Shown here: one piece after another, positions 8,157 through 18,750 of the stretch
Layout of the letters: each line of letters begins with the position of its first letter
Numbering within the stretch: position 1 is the first letter of the stretch
DNA from: an uncultured Trichococcus sp.
GTDB lineage: Bacteria; Bacillota; Bacilli; Lactobacillales; Aerococcaceae
Length of the DNA: 64,000 bases
Assembly: GCF_963663645.1 (NCBI RefSeq)
Contig: NZ_OY760503.1
Span: 2,733,501 to 2,797,500 of the forward strand
Reading direction: 5' to 3'
Notes under the pieces: model-generated
Databases searched by the model: none
Told to the model about the DNA's origin: nothing
The model's input: the letters and a program-made list of their open reading frames with translations, nothing else
Position numbers and translations under genes: made by a program

Positions 8157-9029
8157 ATTCATGACTTCGTTGCTGCTCAAACGGCAATGTTCATAATCAA
8201 GCGCAAGTTGTTTTTTCTTGGCAAAATTCTCATCATAATTTTTATGGAAGAGACTGCTGTACAATATATCCAACAGCAACATCGTGGATGCTGAAGAGGA
8301 AAAACTGCCGATATTGCTGTGCATTTTTTCACGTGTCGTCATATGCAAAGTGGCATCGGCCTTCTCGCTCAAATAGTTTTCGCCGACAGAAGTGATGACG
8401 ATACACGATGCCTCAGATTTTACCACATTTTCAAAATAGGTCCTTGTTTTTGAAGTTGTGCCGGTATAGGAAATGATAATGAAACAATCATCCTTATCAG
8501 CATTGTACGATTGGTAATACTGCAAGTTCTGATTATCGGAAATCGTCACTTTTTTGCCGATCCGCATCAACCGATCAGCGAACACTTTGGCTATATCTAT
8601 GCCAGACCCGATGCATAACACATAGATATGCTTCGCTTTGTTCAAAAGACTGGTTGCATGGATAAGCTGTGTATAATCTATCAGCGACAGCGTGTCCTTG
8701 GTGGTTTCCTCATAAAGATGCGCAATGGAGCTGGTGACTCTCGAAAGGCTGTCATCCTTATAGAACGGGGTATTCGCATCGATGTGCTGAAAATGATTAT
8801 TTATGTATACCAATTCCGCTAAATAGGCATCCTTGAAATCATTGTACCCTTTGTAGCCCAATTTGACGCACAAACGCGTAACCGCTGAAGTCGCCGTGTA
8901 GGCAAGAGAAGCCAATTCCCTTACCGAAATATCCTTGATGTCACTGCCTAATTCAACCAGCTTTTCAGCCACTGATTTTTCAGCAAAGGATAACGTATCG
9001 AAATCCTGTAGTTGTTCTTTTATTAGCAT
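8148..9029 (-). CDS. MurR/RpiR family transcriptional regulator
   Basis: 293 aa with an N-terminal HTH_6 domain (TATSAVTRLCVKLGYKGYNDF as recognition helix region) and a C-terminal SIS domain containing ISYTGTTSKTR. The start ATG at 9029 follows GAGGTGTGGACA; a longer frame to 9068 lacks a ribosome site. It lies between the esterase and the enoate reductase on the same strand and may regulate both. It resembles the regulator at 1741 in length and architecture. Confidence 0.87.
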   Translation of the reverse strand: MLIKEQLQDFDTLSFAEKSVAEKLVELGSDIKDISVRELASLAYTATSAVTRLCVKLGYKGYNDFKDAYLAELVYINNHFQHIDANTPFYKDDSLSRVTSSIAHLYEETTKDTLSLIDYTQLIHATSLLNKAKHIYVLCIGSGIDIAKVFADRLMRIGKKVTISDNQNLQYYQSYNADKDDCFIIISYTGTTSKTRTYFENVVKSEASCIVITSVGENYLSEKADATLHMTTREKMHSNIGSFSSSASTMLLLDILYSSLFHKNYDENFAKKKQLALDYEHCRLSSNEVMNED

Positions 9030-9117
9030 TGTCCACACCTCTGTTTTGATTATACAGAAAAAGCGCATGGATTTGCATAAATGCTTTCACATTCATCAGG
9101 CTCTTTTCTGCCACGGT

Positions 9118-10383
9118 TTACTTTGCTGATTGTTCTGCCAACCAATCCCATTCGTTGATGCCATTCTCATCAACGCATTGATTATTGAAGAAGCGGATCC
9201 AGGACCAATGGGCATTGTATGCGTAAGAATCGCCATTTTCATCCTTAAATCGGTCTGTAAGGTCCGTTACTTTATCGAAAATGGAAACATGCAGATTTCC
9301 TGATTTGAGTTCCTTTAACCGCTTAATCAAAGGGACGGAATATGTATCACTCAGAGGCTGATCCAAGGTGGAATAAGTGAACCAGATCGGCAAATCTTTG
9401 ATCGATGCGATCATTTCATCAGATACAAAGGCATTGTCATAGCCTTGGCATACCGGATAGGCGGCAGCGAAATAGTCTGGGTGATTGAACACTAATTCCA
9501 TTGTCATGAAACCGCCGTTGGAACATCCGCCCACAATAATCCGCTTCGGATCGATAGCTGGATTGCCTTGTACATAGGCATCGATCAAATCAAACAACCC
9601 TTCCGTGTAAATCGACGGTTTTTCGCCATGGGTCCAGTGTTCCCAATCCCCTGAGCCCGCATCCATCCATGCTGTTGGGCATTGAGGCACTAAAATATAC
9701 GCGCCTCCAAAACGTTTCTGAAAATCCGCCTCGGTCAGTGCAGTTACCTTATTACCAAGATATGCAATTTCAGGGTCTTTTCCGCCTTCGCCGACACCAT
9801 GCAGCCAAATGACCAGTGGATGACTATGATCATCCTTTGCCGGCACGTATTCTCCATAAGCATACGTTCTGCCATCTTTCGCCAGATAGGCGGCATTATT
9901 GAATTTCGCTACCTGAGGACAAATTTTACCCTCACCAGCAACGTCTATCTCTTTTTCAATATTCAAGGCATCAATCGTTTGACCATCAACAGTCTCCAGC
10001 GTCCCATTCAATCGCACGTCCAATTGATAGGGGATGCACCAGGAATTGAACAGTGTATTCAGATCAAAAATGAACGGGGATCCTTCAGTAGGAGATGCGT
10101 ACAGCTCAATCGCAATGTGCTTCGAAGCGGTCCTTACTTCATTGCCGGATTCATCGGATGCATAGACAGCCAAAATAGTGCGCTCCGATGAGGTTATTGG
10201 ATGTTTGAGAGCGCGCGTTTGGTAATCGAAACTTTCTTTTGTTTCCGTGACTGTAAATTCATTTTCTTTGTTGATGATTGAATCAGCTGAAACGGTTTGA
10301 TCCAATTCAATGATTGTTTTGGTGACGGCCGGCCCCCAGTCGTCACCAACAATCAAAACTTTTTGCGTCCCATTGGCCAGCAT
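9118..10383 (-). CDS. EstA-like alpha/beta-hydrolase esterase with N-terminal Ig-like domain
   Basis: 421 aa. An N-terminal beta-rich domain (about residues 1-115) resembles the Ig-like domain of Thermotoga EstA-type esterases. The C-terminal alpha/beta hydrolase has an oxyanion VIWLHGVGEGG segment and the nucleophile elbow GGCSNGGFM; an Asp and His follow (STLDQP, NAHWSW). There is no signal peptide, so it is cytoplasmic. The ATG at 10383 has AAGGGAAG upstream; the frame opens at a TTG at 10434 without a site. It might remove ester decorations from plant glycosides. Confidence 0.8.
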   Translation of the reverse strand: MLANGTQKVLIVGDDWGPAVTKTIIELDQTVSADSIINKENEFTVTETKESFDYQTRALKHPITSSERTILAVYASDESGNEVRTASKHIAIELYASPTEGSPFIFDLNTLFNSWCIPYQLDVRLNGTLETVDGQTIDALNIEKEIDVAGEGKICPQVAKFNNAAYLAKDGRTYAYGEYVPAKDDHSHPLVIWLHGVGEGGKDPEIAYLGNKVTALTEADFQKRFGGAYILVPQCPTAWMDAGSGDWEHWTHGEKPSIYTEGLFDLIDAYVQGNPAIDPKRIIVGGCSNGGFMTMELVFNHPDYFAAAYPVCQGYDNAFVSDEMIASIKDLPIWFTYSTLDQPLSDTYSVPLIKRLKELKSGNLHVSIFDKVTDLTDRFKDENGDSYAYNAHWSWIRFFNNQCVDENGINEWDWLAEQSAK

Positions 10384-10471
10384 ACGTTTGCTTCCCTTCG
10401 CGTCTGATTTAAAAATTTCCAACAATATTTCCAATTTCAGGCAGAACTAACTGCAGGATAAGCAGATCCTT

Positions 10472-11509
<1,038 letters not shown>

Positions 11510-11530
11510 TCACGAGTTGCAACCCAAAGG

Positions 11531-12430
11531 TCAGGACTGGACCTCGTATATCTGACTGATTATTTCCAGGAATTCTTTGACATCCTTGGATGGCGTGTTT
11601 GAATGCAGGATCCCGATCGGAATCGTATGCTTCCAGCTGATCGGAATGATTTTCAGCAAAGGATGGACATTTTCCCATTCCTTCACGCCGATCAGAACCG
11701 CATTGTCGTTTTCACATTTGTTGAAGACATTCACATCGAAGAATGAAAAATCTTCAATCTGGATCCTCGGATAATTTTCTGCCAGATCATCTCTGACTTC
11801 GTCAAAAGCACTCATGTAGCCGCGTTTGATGAGCATGACCGTTTCGTCGAGCAGATCCCCGATCGCTATTTCATCATTTGCTGCCAAGCGATGATGGAGC
11901 GGGACCGCCGCACAAAGGGGTGTATCATACAATTTCAAGGCCGAACAGTTCCGCTCGCTCAATATATTATCGCTGTAGATGCCGGCGACCACATCGATGT
12001 TCCTGCCGAAATGATTCATGATTTCCCTTGCATTCTCCGGGGTGTTTTCGAATGAGACCAGCTCAAATTTCAGATCCGGATTGTGTTGGCGGATCTGGGG
12101 CCACAGGCTGACCAAAAACTGGACCGGCGTCGTCAATGAGGTTCCGATCCGCAACACGTGTTTGGGTTCAGCCACCATTTTTTCAGCCCGGGCGATCGAA
12201 TCTTTGGCATACTGGATGAGATATTTTGCATCCCGGTACAAGGATTCACCCGCCGGTGTCAATCGGATGCCCCGATGCGTCCTGACAAACAAATCAAATC
12301 CCAGACTGTTTTCCAGAAGATTGATTTGCTTCATGACAGCATTCGGTGATACAAATAGTTCTTCGGACGCTTTATTGAAACTGCCTGAATCGGCAACTTT
12401 AATGAATGTATCCAATTGATGATTGTACAT
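11531..12430 (-). CDS. LysR family transcriptional regulator
   Basis: 299 aa. It has an N-terminal winged HTH (about residues 1-60, with SFNKASEELFVSPNAVMKQ) and a periplasmic-binding-protein-like effector domain. GGAGGG lies 9 nt before the ATG. It is the first gene downstream of the MazG/DUF2075 pair and has its own terminator. The target may be the neighbouring aldo/keto reductase, by proximity only. Confidence 0.87.
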   Translation of the reverse strand: MYNHQLDTFIKVADSGSFNKASEELFVSPNAVMKQINLLENSLGFDLFVRTHRGIRLTPAGESLYRDAKYLIQYAKDSIARAEKMVAEPKHVLRIGTSLTTPVQFLVSLWPQIRQHNPDLKFELVSFENTPENAREIMNHFGRNIDVVAGIYSDNILSERNCSALKLYDTPLCAAVPLHHRLAANDEIAIGDLLDETVMLIKRGYMSAFDEVRDDLAENYPRIQIEDFSFFDVNVFNKCENDNAVLIGVKEWENVHPLLKIIPISWKHTIPIGILHSNTPSKDVKEFLEIISQIYEVQS

Positions 12431-12503
12431 TAAATCAACCCTCCCGACTGTTTCCTGGCAAAATGCTAAAGGTCAAACCGCTTTTCGGTTTTGCTCAAGC
12501 ACG

Positions 12504-12839
12504 TTACAGCTCCGTATACTTCTCTTTATTCCCTTTGCTTTTGTCCACTGGATACTTGATGTTGTTCTTCTCCAGTTTCGCCTCAATGATTTCATCGATG
12601 TCCAGTTCGAGGTTGCTTGCCAGCATGTGGGAATAGATCAGCACATCGGCGAGTTCCTCCTTGATCCGCTCCAGATTGTTCGCTGTCGTTTCCTCAGGAT
12701 TTTTCCATTGGAACAACTCCAGCAGCTCCGCAGCCTCCAGGCAGATCGAGATAGCGAGGTCCTTCTCGTTGTGGAATTGGCGCCAGTCCCGGTCATCGCG
12801 GAATTTATTGATTTTGTCCATTGTGTTCATGTGTGTCAT
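12504..12839 (-). CDS. MazG-like nucleotide pyrophosphohydrolase
   Basis: 111-aa all-alpha NTP pyrophosphohydrolase of the compact MazG/RS21-C6 type. The metal-binding helices are visible as LAISICLEAAELLELFQW and EELADVLIYSHML (E-x2-E and E-x2-D). It would hydrolyse (d)NTPs to monophosphates. Its ATG overlaps the stop of the upstream DUF2075 gene (ATGA), so the two are translationally coupled. A house-cleaning role is the default; coupling to a defence-like ATPase suggests nucleotide depletion or modified-nucleotide clearance as an alternative. Confidence 0.85.
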   Translation of the reverse strand: MTHMNTMDKINKFRDDRDWRQFHNEKDLAISICLEAAELLELFQWKNPEETTANNLERIKEELADVLIYSHMLASNLELDIDEIIEAKLEKNNIKYPVDKSKGNKEKYTEL

Positions 12840-14602
12840 CCCTTTCTCGCATCTTTTAGTGCTTGTTGCAGTTCTTCATCCACCGCAAAGAGATACAAAC
12901 CGTTGACGCCCCTGGTCAGCAATACGTTCAGTTCGTTCTTAAGCAACGTATCGGAAAAATATTCCTTGCTGCCGTCCTTCAGGCTTCTCTTTTGGGTGGC
13001 TTTCTTGTTTTTGCTCTCCTGACGGTCAAAGATGATTTTCCCGTTGCGATATTTCACGGACGGCCCGATAATGACACCCGCATAGTTCAGGTCAAAACCT
13101 TGGACCGTGAAAGTGGAGCCGACTTCATCAACTGTCTGCTCCTGTTCGGCCCAAGATAGGTGTTTGTTTTTGATTGACTGCTTCTTCGAAGCGACAGGTA
13201 GCTGCAGATTCCATGGTAATTTCCAGTCACCTACCCGGACGTACCAGTAGTCCTCTACCTCGGGTTTGCGCTTGTCTACGTAATCCCAATCGAAGGTGGC
13301 CGTCAGCCTGGAAATACCCGATTCCTGGCTCTGCGCCTTTGCTTTGATGGCTGCATGCAGTTCCGCCGGGCTATCAAAAATCCGGATATCATAGTTTTTT
13401 GAATCGGCAGGGATTTTACCGACTTCCTGTTCATCGATCAGGGAACGGATCCAATCCACCGTCGCTTTATCGGAATTGATGCGCATCTGGTTCGAGAGGT
13501 ACATCAGATTGCCGTTAAGCTGAGCTTCATGCTGAAGGCTCATCAGTTCCTCATATTCCCAATACTGCTGTGTCGAAAGCACCTGGTTTTGGTCGAACAC
13601 CGCCACAACTACCTTGGCGCGTTCCAACAGATCGTGCAGTTGGTTCTTTCCTCGATATGCCTGTTTTCCTTGCGTCCACAGCAGATGCGCCTCATCGACG
13701 ATCACGACATCCACTTTATCTTCCGGCCTATGATTATTAATGAATGGGGTCGGTTTCGAAACGAGGTCGGGCTGCTTTTTGCTGTAAATGCCCAATTTGG
13801 TCGCAATCTGCTGATAGACCTTCAGCTGCTGCTCGTGGTTCACCAAAAGGAAATTCTTCGTATCCTTAAAAATCAGATTTTCCGGATCATCCTTCGACAA
13901 CTGATTCAATTCATAAAACAGACTGCTCATCAATACCGTCTTTCCGGATCCCGCCTCACCGGTCACAAGAATCAGCTGACCCGTTTCCCCTTTCGTCAGA
14001 GCTTGCATGATGCGCAGAGTGATGAAGTCCTTCGTGCGGATCTGCTCTTCCGTCAGTTTATGGAACGGAGAAGCCTTAAAAATGGCGGAATCCCTGATGA
14101 TCTGCTCGACCGGAAAAAGCTCTTTGTTTTTCTTCTGCAGCCCTCTCCAAACCTTCGAGAAGATCTTGTCCAACTCATGGGATGTAAAATAATCGTTCTG
14201 CTGGTTGGTCCGGCGGTTATAGACTGCGTCGACATTTTCAATGCTGGACATGTACAGCATCAGCTTGTTTTCGATGTCCAACGTAAGTGACTTATTGAAA
14301 TGTTCATGCCCAATCACATACATCTTCGATGAATCCGAAATAGCCAGGTTCTCCCAATCAGTCCTTGTTTTCGGATCGACCGTCAGATGCTGTATGGTTC
14401 TCTTCTTGATGTCGGAAGTTTCCCCGATGTAAACCGAGAACTGCTTCTCTTTATTCTTGTCATTGACAATATACACTGTCGGATAATGCAAAAGGTACTT
14501 CGCATCCTTCCCGACCGTTTCTTGGACTTTTGAATCAAAATCCCGAATGTCCTCGCTGCTGTAATCCAGTTCGTAGACTATTGGAGCGGAAATGTCTCCC
14601 AT
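12836..14602 (-). CDS. GIY-YIG nuclease domain fused to DUF2075 SF1-like helicase/ATPase
   Basis: 588 aa. An N-terminal GIY-YIG domain (about 42-70: TVYIVND then SVYIGETSDIKKR) is joined to a P-loop NTPase with Walker A GEAGSGKT (about 215-222), Walker B VVIVDEAHLL (about 297-306), a QMR motif, STFTVQGFD and a C-terminal LLTRGVNGLYLF motif VI. DUF2075 proteins occur in phage-defence contexts. The start at 14602 follows AAGGAGGTGC. The base composition resembles the general chromosome rather than the AT-rich island upstream. The gene is coupled to the MazG-like gene downstream. Confidence 0.85.
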   Translation of the reverse strand: MGDISAPIVYELDYSSEDIRDFDSKVQETVGKDAKYLLHYPTVYIVNDKNKEKQFSVYIGETSDIKKRTIQHLTVDPKTRTDWENLAISDSSKMYVIGHEHFNKSLTLDIENKLMLYMSSIENVDAVYNRRTNQQNDYFTSHELDKIFSKVWRGLQKKNKELFPVEQIIRDSAIFKASPFHKLTEEQIRTKDFITLRIMQALTKGETGQLILVTGEAGSGKTVLMSSLFYELNQLSKDDPENLIFKDTKNFLLVNHEQQLKVYQQIATKLGIYSKKQPDLVSKPTPFINNHRPEDKVDVVIVDEAHLLWTQGKQAYRGKNQLHDLLERAKVVVAVFDQNQVLSTQQYWEYEELMSLQHEAQLNGNLMYLSNQMRINSDKATVDWIRSLIDEQEVGKIPADSKNYDIRIFDSPAELHAAIKAKAQSQESGISRLTATFDWDYVDKRKPEVEDYWYVRVGDWKLPWNLQLPVASKKQSIKNKHLSWAEQEQTVDEVGSTFTVQGFDLNYAGVIIGPSVKYRNGKIIFDRQESKNKKATQKRSLKDGSKEYFSDTLLKNELNVLLTRGVNGLYLFAVDEELQQALKDARKG

Positions 14603-14827
14603 ATCAGCACCTCCTTGTATTTTGATGTTATAACAATCATACAATTTAACAGGATTCTTTACTAGATATATTTATACTGTAGTCTATCCAAGTTAGATTA
14701 AATATCCTGCTTTTTTTAAATATTCAATTAATTGTTTTTTACCAAAAAAAGTTACATGTCTTTTCCAATTGATCGAGGTAAATGTTTGTGAGATACTAAA
14801 ATCAAATTGGATCAGGATGTGGTGAAA

Positions 14828-15373
14828 ATGCAAAATGAGAACCTACAAAATTTAATTAAACGTCAAATGGAAATACAAGACGCGATCAAAGAACTAAATG
14901 AAGAGTCGTTAGAAATCACAAGGCAACTGCTGAACCATCAGATTATTTTAGAAAACAGTAAAAGCCGTCAAAAAGAAGATGTTAAAAAAAAATTAGAAGC
15001 CTTGGGTTTCAAGGTTACTGCTACAACTGAAAACAGGATCAGATTATGGAAACTCTCAAAGAACGACAACCATGTAAACTTAATTTACAAAGAGAGTTCA
15101 TACCATGAAGGACCATATAATGCATGGTACACATTACAACCTGATATAGAAGATAAGGTTGATTTTATTATTTTTAACTACACTGATGCTGCCCAAAGCA
15201 TTAATTCTTTGGTCATCAGTAATGAAACTTTGAGGCTGATTCTTCCAAAAATAAAAAAAACTCCCGATGGAAGAGCCAACATCAATATTAAAGCAAACTC
15301 AATGCAAGCTAAAGAGATGCATTCAAATATCAACCTGACGCCTTATATCAATAATTTTGATCAATTCAATTGA
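14828..15373 (+). CDS. Hypothetical protein with N-terminal coiled coil
   Basis: Not recognised; 181 aa. The first 55 residues are a heptad-like helical segment (NLQNLIKRQMEIQDAIKELN onward). The rest is an alpha/beta domain with IRLWKLSKNDNHVNLIYKES and a VDFIIFNYTD stretch. There is no nuclease motif I can defend. The ATG at 14828 has GGATGTGGTG just upstream; the frame opens at a TTG at 14807. It is AT-rich and is the only plus-strand gene between the DUF2075 gene and the restriction operon, at the island's edge. Confidence 0.65.
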   Translation: MQNENLQNLIKRQMEIQDAIKELNEESLEITRQLLNHQIILENSKSRQKEDVKKKLEALGFKVTATTENRIRLWKLSKNDNHVNLIYKESSYHEGPYNAWYTLQPDIEDKVDFIIFNYTDAAQSINSLVISNETLRLILPKIKKTPDGRANINIKANSMQAKEMHSNINLTPYINNFDQFN

Positions 15374-15540
15374 TCAAGACATACGTTTCTCTTATGTACT
15401 TTATTAGTGAGTATTGCAAGCGGATTGAGCCAAGAGCCCTTTGAAATTAGACATACCTCATGATTAATCTGAGTATTTATTCTCCTCTTACTTCTTTATT
15501 ATTACCAAGGTTAGCAGGAAAGGACATTTTCATCATAAAA

Positions 15541-15577
15541 AAGGACTATCTCTGTAAGGAGATAGCCTTTTTTTATC
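15541..15577. terminator. Bidirectional terminator between the orphan gene and the methyltransferase
   Basis: Stem GGACTATCTC / GGAGATAGCC (one bulge) flanked by A-run and T-run, positioned between two convergent genes. Confidence 0.8.
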
Positions 15578-15635
15578 GAACTAACTGTAAAAATAGGATT
15601 AGATACATATTGTGATTTAATAATCCTTGCCAAAA

Positions 15636-16931
15636 TCAGCAAGTTGTTGTTACATGAAGTGCTTCATCAGACTTTTTTTTCTTTGAATCAACCAATATAA
15701 ATTCATTGAGTTCATTTATTTGTTTAAAAATAGCTTCCAGTACTTGTACTACAATACTATTTCCAGCTAATTTGATAAGCTTTGAAGGAGCCAAAATTTT
15801 CCGATCTGCTGCAATCATATAATTATGTTCCATCAACAAGTCAAATGATTCTTCTTTAAAACCCATCAGCAGAAAACACTCTCGAGGAGTCAGATTCCTA
15901 TAATAAGCATTAGTGTCAGTTAGAATTTCTTTATCGTACCTGATAATTCCCGAGTTAGGATGCCTATCCTGTTTCGTCGTTATCGTTCTGGCAAATGTAG
16001 AATCAATAGGTAGCTGACCGATTGCTAATATTTGATTGTTCTCGTAGATTTTTTTCCGAGACTCTGTAAAAACGGGTGTGCTTTCAATCGCTTCATCACG
16101 GTATTTACTGATGGAATAGTCCAAACGCAGATAGTTGCTAAGTGGTTGGATAGATTCTTGACTTAATGCTATATTTTCTAAATTATTCTCAAAGAAATAT
16201 TTCCCCACATTTGCATAGTCCTCTTCTTCTGTAGCGAGCGAGCTTATCATATAAGTACGGATTCTACTTTGAGGAACTCCAAAATTTCTGGCATCCAATG
16301 TATAAACTTGATTGATATACCCTAATTCTTCTAAAAAGCTGCACCATTCATTGAAATTGTGAATGTGCTTCTCTGATAAAATGTTACTCACGTTTTCCAT
16401 GAGGAGAAATTTAGGAAGTTCCCGACCTTCTAAACTGTATTCTTTAAGAATACGTTCTACTTGCCATAAAAGAGTACTTCTATTGTTTGCATTTCGATTT
16501 ATCCCACCGACATTATGATGCCAATGGCCACTCACTGACAAATCTTGACACGGAAATGAATACGTTAGCACATCACAATCAGGTAAGTCTTCAGAATGAA
16601 CAGAAGAGATATCAACCAAGTTATTATTTCTTTCTATCGCGCCCATTATAGCTTTTAACTGGCGCATGCTCATGGAATTCAATGCACGATCTGTTAATGG
16701 TTGTTTACCATCATTCGATAAATTGTATCCCGATATTTGTGTGACAAGGGAGTCTCGTGTATGGTGTCTGTAATCTAGCAAGTATTGTGGGCCGTTATGT
16801 ATGATATCATATGCATACATAGCACCAATCTCCCACTCAACTATTGCTTCCACACTATAATCTACACCTATATTTTTTAGTGCCTGTACCTGGCTGCCTA
16901 TACCGCTAAAGGTCTCGATAACTCTCAACAT
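15636..16931 (-). CDS. DNA (cytosine-5-)-methyltransferase
   Basis: 431-aa C5 MTase. Motif I is ETFSGIGSQ (6-14), catalytic motif IV is SFPCQDLS (PCQ at 127-129), motif VI is ENV (179-181), motif VIII is QSRIRTY, and motif X is LAGNSIVVQVLEAIF. The spacing between motifs I and IV is unusually long. The ATG at 16931 is preceded by AGGTG; an upstream GTG at 16940 overlaps that site. It lies 68 bp after the PLD nuclease gene and has its own promoter, as expected for the protective half of a restriction system. The target sequence is unknown. Confidence 0.9.
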   Translation of the reverse strand: MLRVIETFSGIGSQVQALKNIGVDYSVEAIVEWEIGAMYAYDIIHNGPQYLLDYRHHTRDSLVTQISGYNLSNDGKQPLTDRALNSMSMRQLKAIMGAIERNNNLVDISSVHSEDLPDCDVLTYSFPCQDLSVSGHWHHNVGGINRNANNRSTLLWQVERILKEYSLEGRELPKFLLMENVSNILSEKHIHNFNEWCSFLEELGYINQVYTLDARNFGVPQSRIRTYMISSLATEEEDYANVGKYFFENNLENIALSQESIQPLSNYLRLDYSISKYRDEAIESTPVFTESRKKIYENNQILAIGQLPIDSTFARTITTKQDRHPNSGIIRYDKEILTDTNAYYRNLTPRECFLLMGFKEESFDLLMEHNYMIAADRKILAPSKLIKLAGNSIVVQVLEAIFKQINELNEFILVDSKKKKSDEALHVTTTC

Positions 16932-16964
16932 GCACTCCACCTCTTTTTTTGCCTAATGAAATAC

Positions 16965-16993
16965 ATTATATCTTTCAATTTTACAATTTACAA
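16965..16993 (-). promoter_or_regulatory. Internal promoter for the methyltransferase
   Basis: Minus strand TTGTAA (16993-16988), 17-bp spacer, TATAAT (16970-16965), in the gap between the PLD nuclease stop and the methyltransferase start. Confidence 0.55.
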
Positions 16994-16999
16994 GGTACC

Positions 17000-18064
17000 T
17001 TAACTGAAAGTCATGCAATATTTTGTTTCAGATAACCTAACAAAGTGGAAATTCACAAATCCAAATTTGATTAAATCAAAATAAGAAATCGGTGAATCGT
17101 CAGCTGCTCCAATACGTTTCTGTATATATTGAAATAAATCTCCATTGATCAACTGAAGATTCCTGTTAAACTTCCCAGTCAATATCGCTACAAACGAACA
17201 ACCATCATCCGTTACAATTTCAAATTTTTGGTTTGAAGGAAATACAGTTTCAAAATGTAGTTTAGGTGTTTGTTCTAAAACAGGGGTACCGCCTTCCGTC
17301 CATGCATTGATTCCTCTGCGATCCCACAACGCATTATTGATTGGAGGTAAAACGATAGGCAGATCAAATTCTTTGTAATATAGGTTGTTAGCACTTAGGC
17401 GAAGCGTAGGCAACTTCTTATAGAAATTCTTTATGGGAAAATATTTATTGTTGGAATCATCACTACTAATTCCAAATTCTGAAGAGTCACCATAGGGCCC
17501 TAAATCCTCATTCAAGGGATTTTCATGTTTTTCAGAATCGTTGTACTTGATATCCTGTTCATATTCGTTTATTTTTTTTTCTAAATAATTTTCATCGGGA
17601 TATACATTAATTTTATTTAAAATATCCTCATCACAACACAACATAGAGTTGGCACGTTGTTGAACAAATAAGGTTTCCAAGTCATCCTCAATGGAAGTCA
17701 TTATCTCACGCTGTTCCACAAATCCATTTTCTGTAAAATTAGCAGAACCTATGTATGTATTTCTATTGTTTAAAGAGGTAAATTCAAGGATTTTCATGTG
17801 GGTATATTTACCGAAAACTTGATAATATACTGAAATATTACTATATCCCTGTGACAGATCATTAAACATTTGATGATTTTTTTCCGAAATACCTTGTTGG
17901 GTCATGCCGAGAAACAACTCAATTTCTAATGATGGATATTCTGTCACTACCTTTTTCAAAAAGGGGGCTGAACCATACCCGCTGATTACCCGCAATTTCT
18001 CTGAGAGCGATGCTTCTTTAGCAATTATTTTTTCATACAGATTAGTAGATATTGTTGCCATCAC
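17000..18064 (-). CDS. PLD-superfamily (NgoFVII/BfiI-type) restriction endonuclease-like protein
   Basis: 354 aa with a single phospholipase-D active-site motif: H89-x-K91 in YTHMKILEF, then GSANFTENGF (106-115) and a conserved Glu (E119). One HKD half per chain implies a dimeric nuclease like BfiI, which cuts DNA through a covalent His intermediate without metal. The C-terminal region (about 200-354) is likely the DNA-recognition domain. Translation starts at GTG 18064 or the adjacent ATG 18061, overlapping the previous stop. It is the last gene of the Z1/GHKL operon and its presumed effector. Confidence 0.83.
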   Translation of the reverse strand: MMATISTNLYEKIIAKEASLSEKLRVISGYGSAPFLKKVVTEYPSLEIELFLGMTQQGISEKNHQMFNDLSQGYSNISVYYQVFGKYTHMKILEFTSLNNRNTYIGSANFTENGFVEQREIMTSIEDDLETLFVQQRANSMLCCDEDILNKINVYPDENYLEKKINEYEQDIKYNDSEKHENPLNEDLGPYGDSSEFGISSDDSNNKYFPIKNFYKKLPTLRLSANNLYYKEFDLPIVLPPINNALWDRRGINAWTEGGTPVLEQTPKLHFETVFPSNQKFEIVTDDGCSFVAILTGKFNRNLQLINGDLFQYIQKRIGAADDSPISYFDLIKFGFVNFHFVRLSETKYCMTFS

Positions 18065-18750
18065 TTATTCCCCACAGAATTAAATAGATTTGTGACATAT
18101 GCGGGGATCCCCCCCGCAACTAATTCAGGGGAGGTAGTCAATAAACGAGCAGTGTTTAATTTAAGCACCCTACGAAACAAATCACGCGATGAGTCTTCAT
18201 AGTCAGAATACCTTGCCATAATTTCACGATACATCTCAACGTGATATCCAATTCCAGGACGTTCTACAAGCTGCTGAATTGTATCCGTTGTATTTTTCGT
18301 CAGTAGACTATGCGTGTCCTCTTCATTCCCCATCCATGATAAATGAATATACCACCATATAGTTTTCAACCATATTCGACGAGGAGTTTTAAAAAAATGG
18401 ACCTCATTTAATTGCCACCGAGCATGGACAATATCAGGGATGACTCGAATCGAAAGATATCGCCAAACTTCGTCATTATTGGCGACACGATTAGTAAACC
18501 CAATTTGCTCATTCAAAATTTTATATATTTTTATTCCGAATGCCAAATCAAATTGATAGTCTAATTTATTGGCCGCGTCTAATGAATATTCATCAAATAT
18601 ATCATTTCTGGCTTTTATCAAATCCTGCCGCAAGCCAATAAATTGGTCCATTGGTTCGATAGGTTCTACAAACGATGGTTTTATTGATAGTTTATTAAAA
18701 TCACGAGTAGCACTTCCAATATCGTAGTGTATATTATCCCAATTAATCAT
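18061..18750 (-). CDS. Uncharacterised defence-operon protein (DUF6339-like)
   Basis: 229-aa mostly helical protein. Segments such as EVWRYLSIRVIPDIVHARW and a Trp-rich stretch (IWLKTIWWYIHLSW) remind me of DUF6339 proteins, which travel with Z1/GHKL ATPase restriction operons; this is recognition by eye. It overlaps the genes on both sides, with GGAGG inside the upstream gene's end, so it is translationally coupled. The function is unknown; a structural or adaptor subunit is possible. Confidence 0.6.
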   Translation of the reverse strand: MINWDNIHYDIGSATRDFNKLSIKPSFVEPIEPMDQFIGLRQDLIKARNDIFDEYSLDAANKLDYQFDLAFGIKIYKILNEQIGFTNRVANNDEVWRYLSIRVIPDIVHARWQLNEVHFFKTPRRIWLKTIWWYIHLSWMGNEEDTHSLLTKNTTDTIQQLVERPGIGYHVEMYREIMARYSDYEDSSRDLFRRVLKLNTARLLTTSPELVAGGIPAYVTNLFNSVGNK

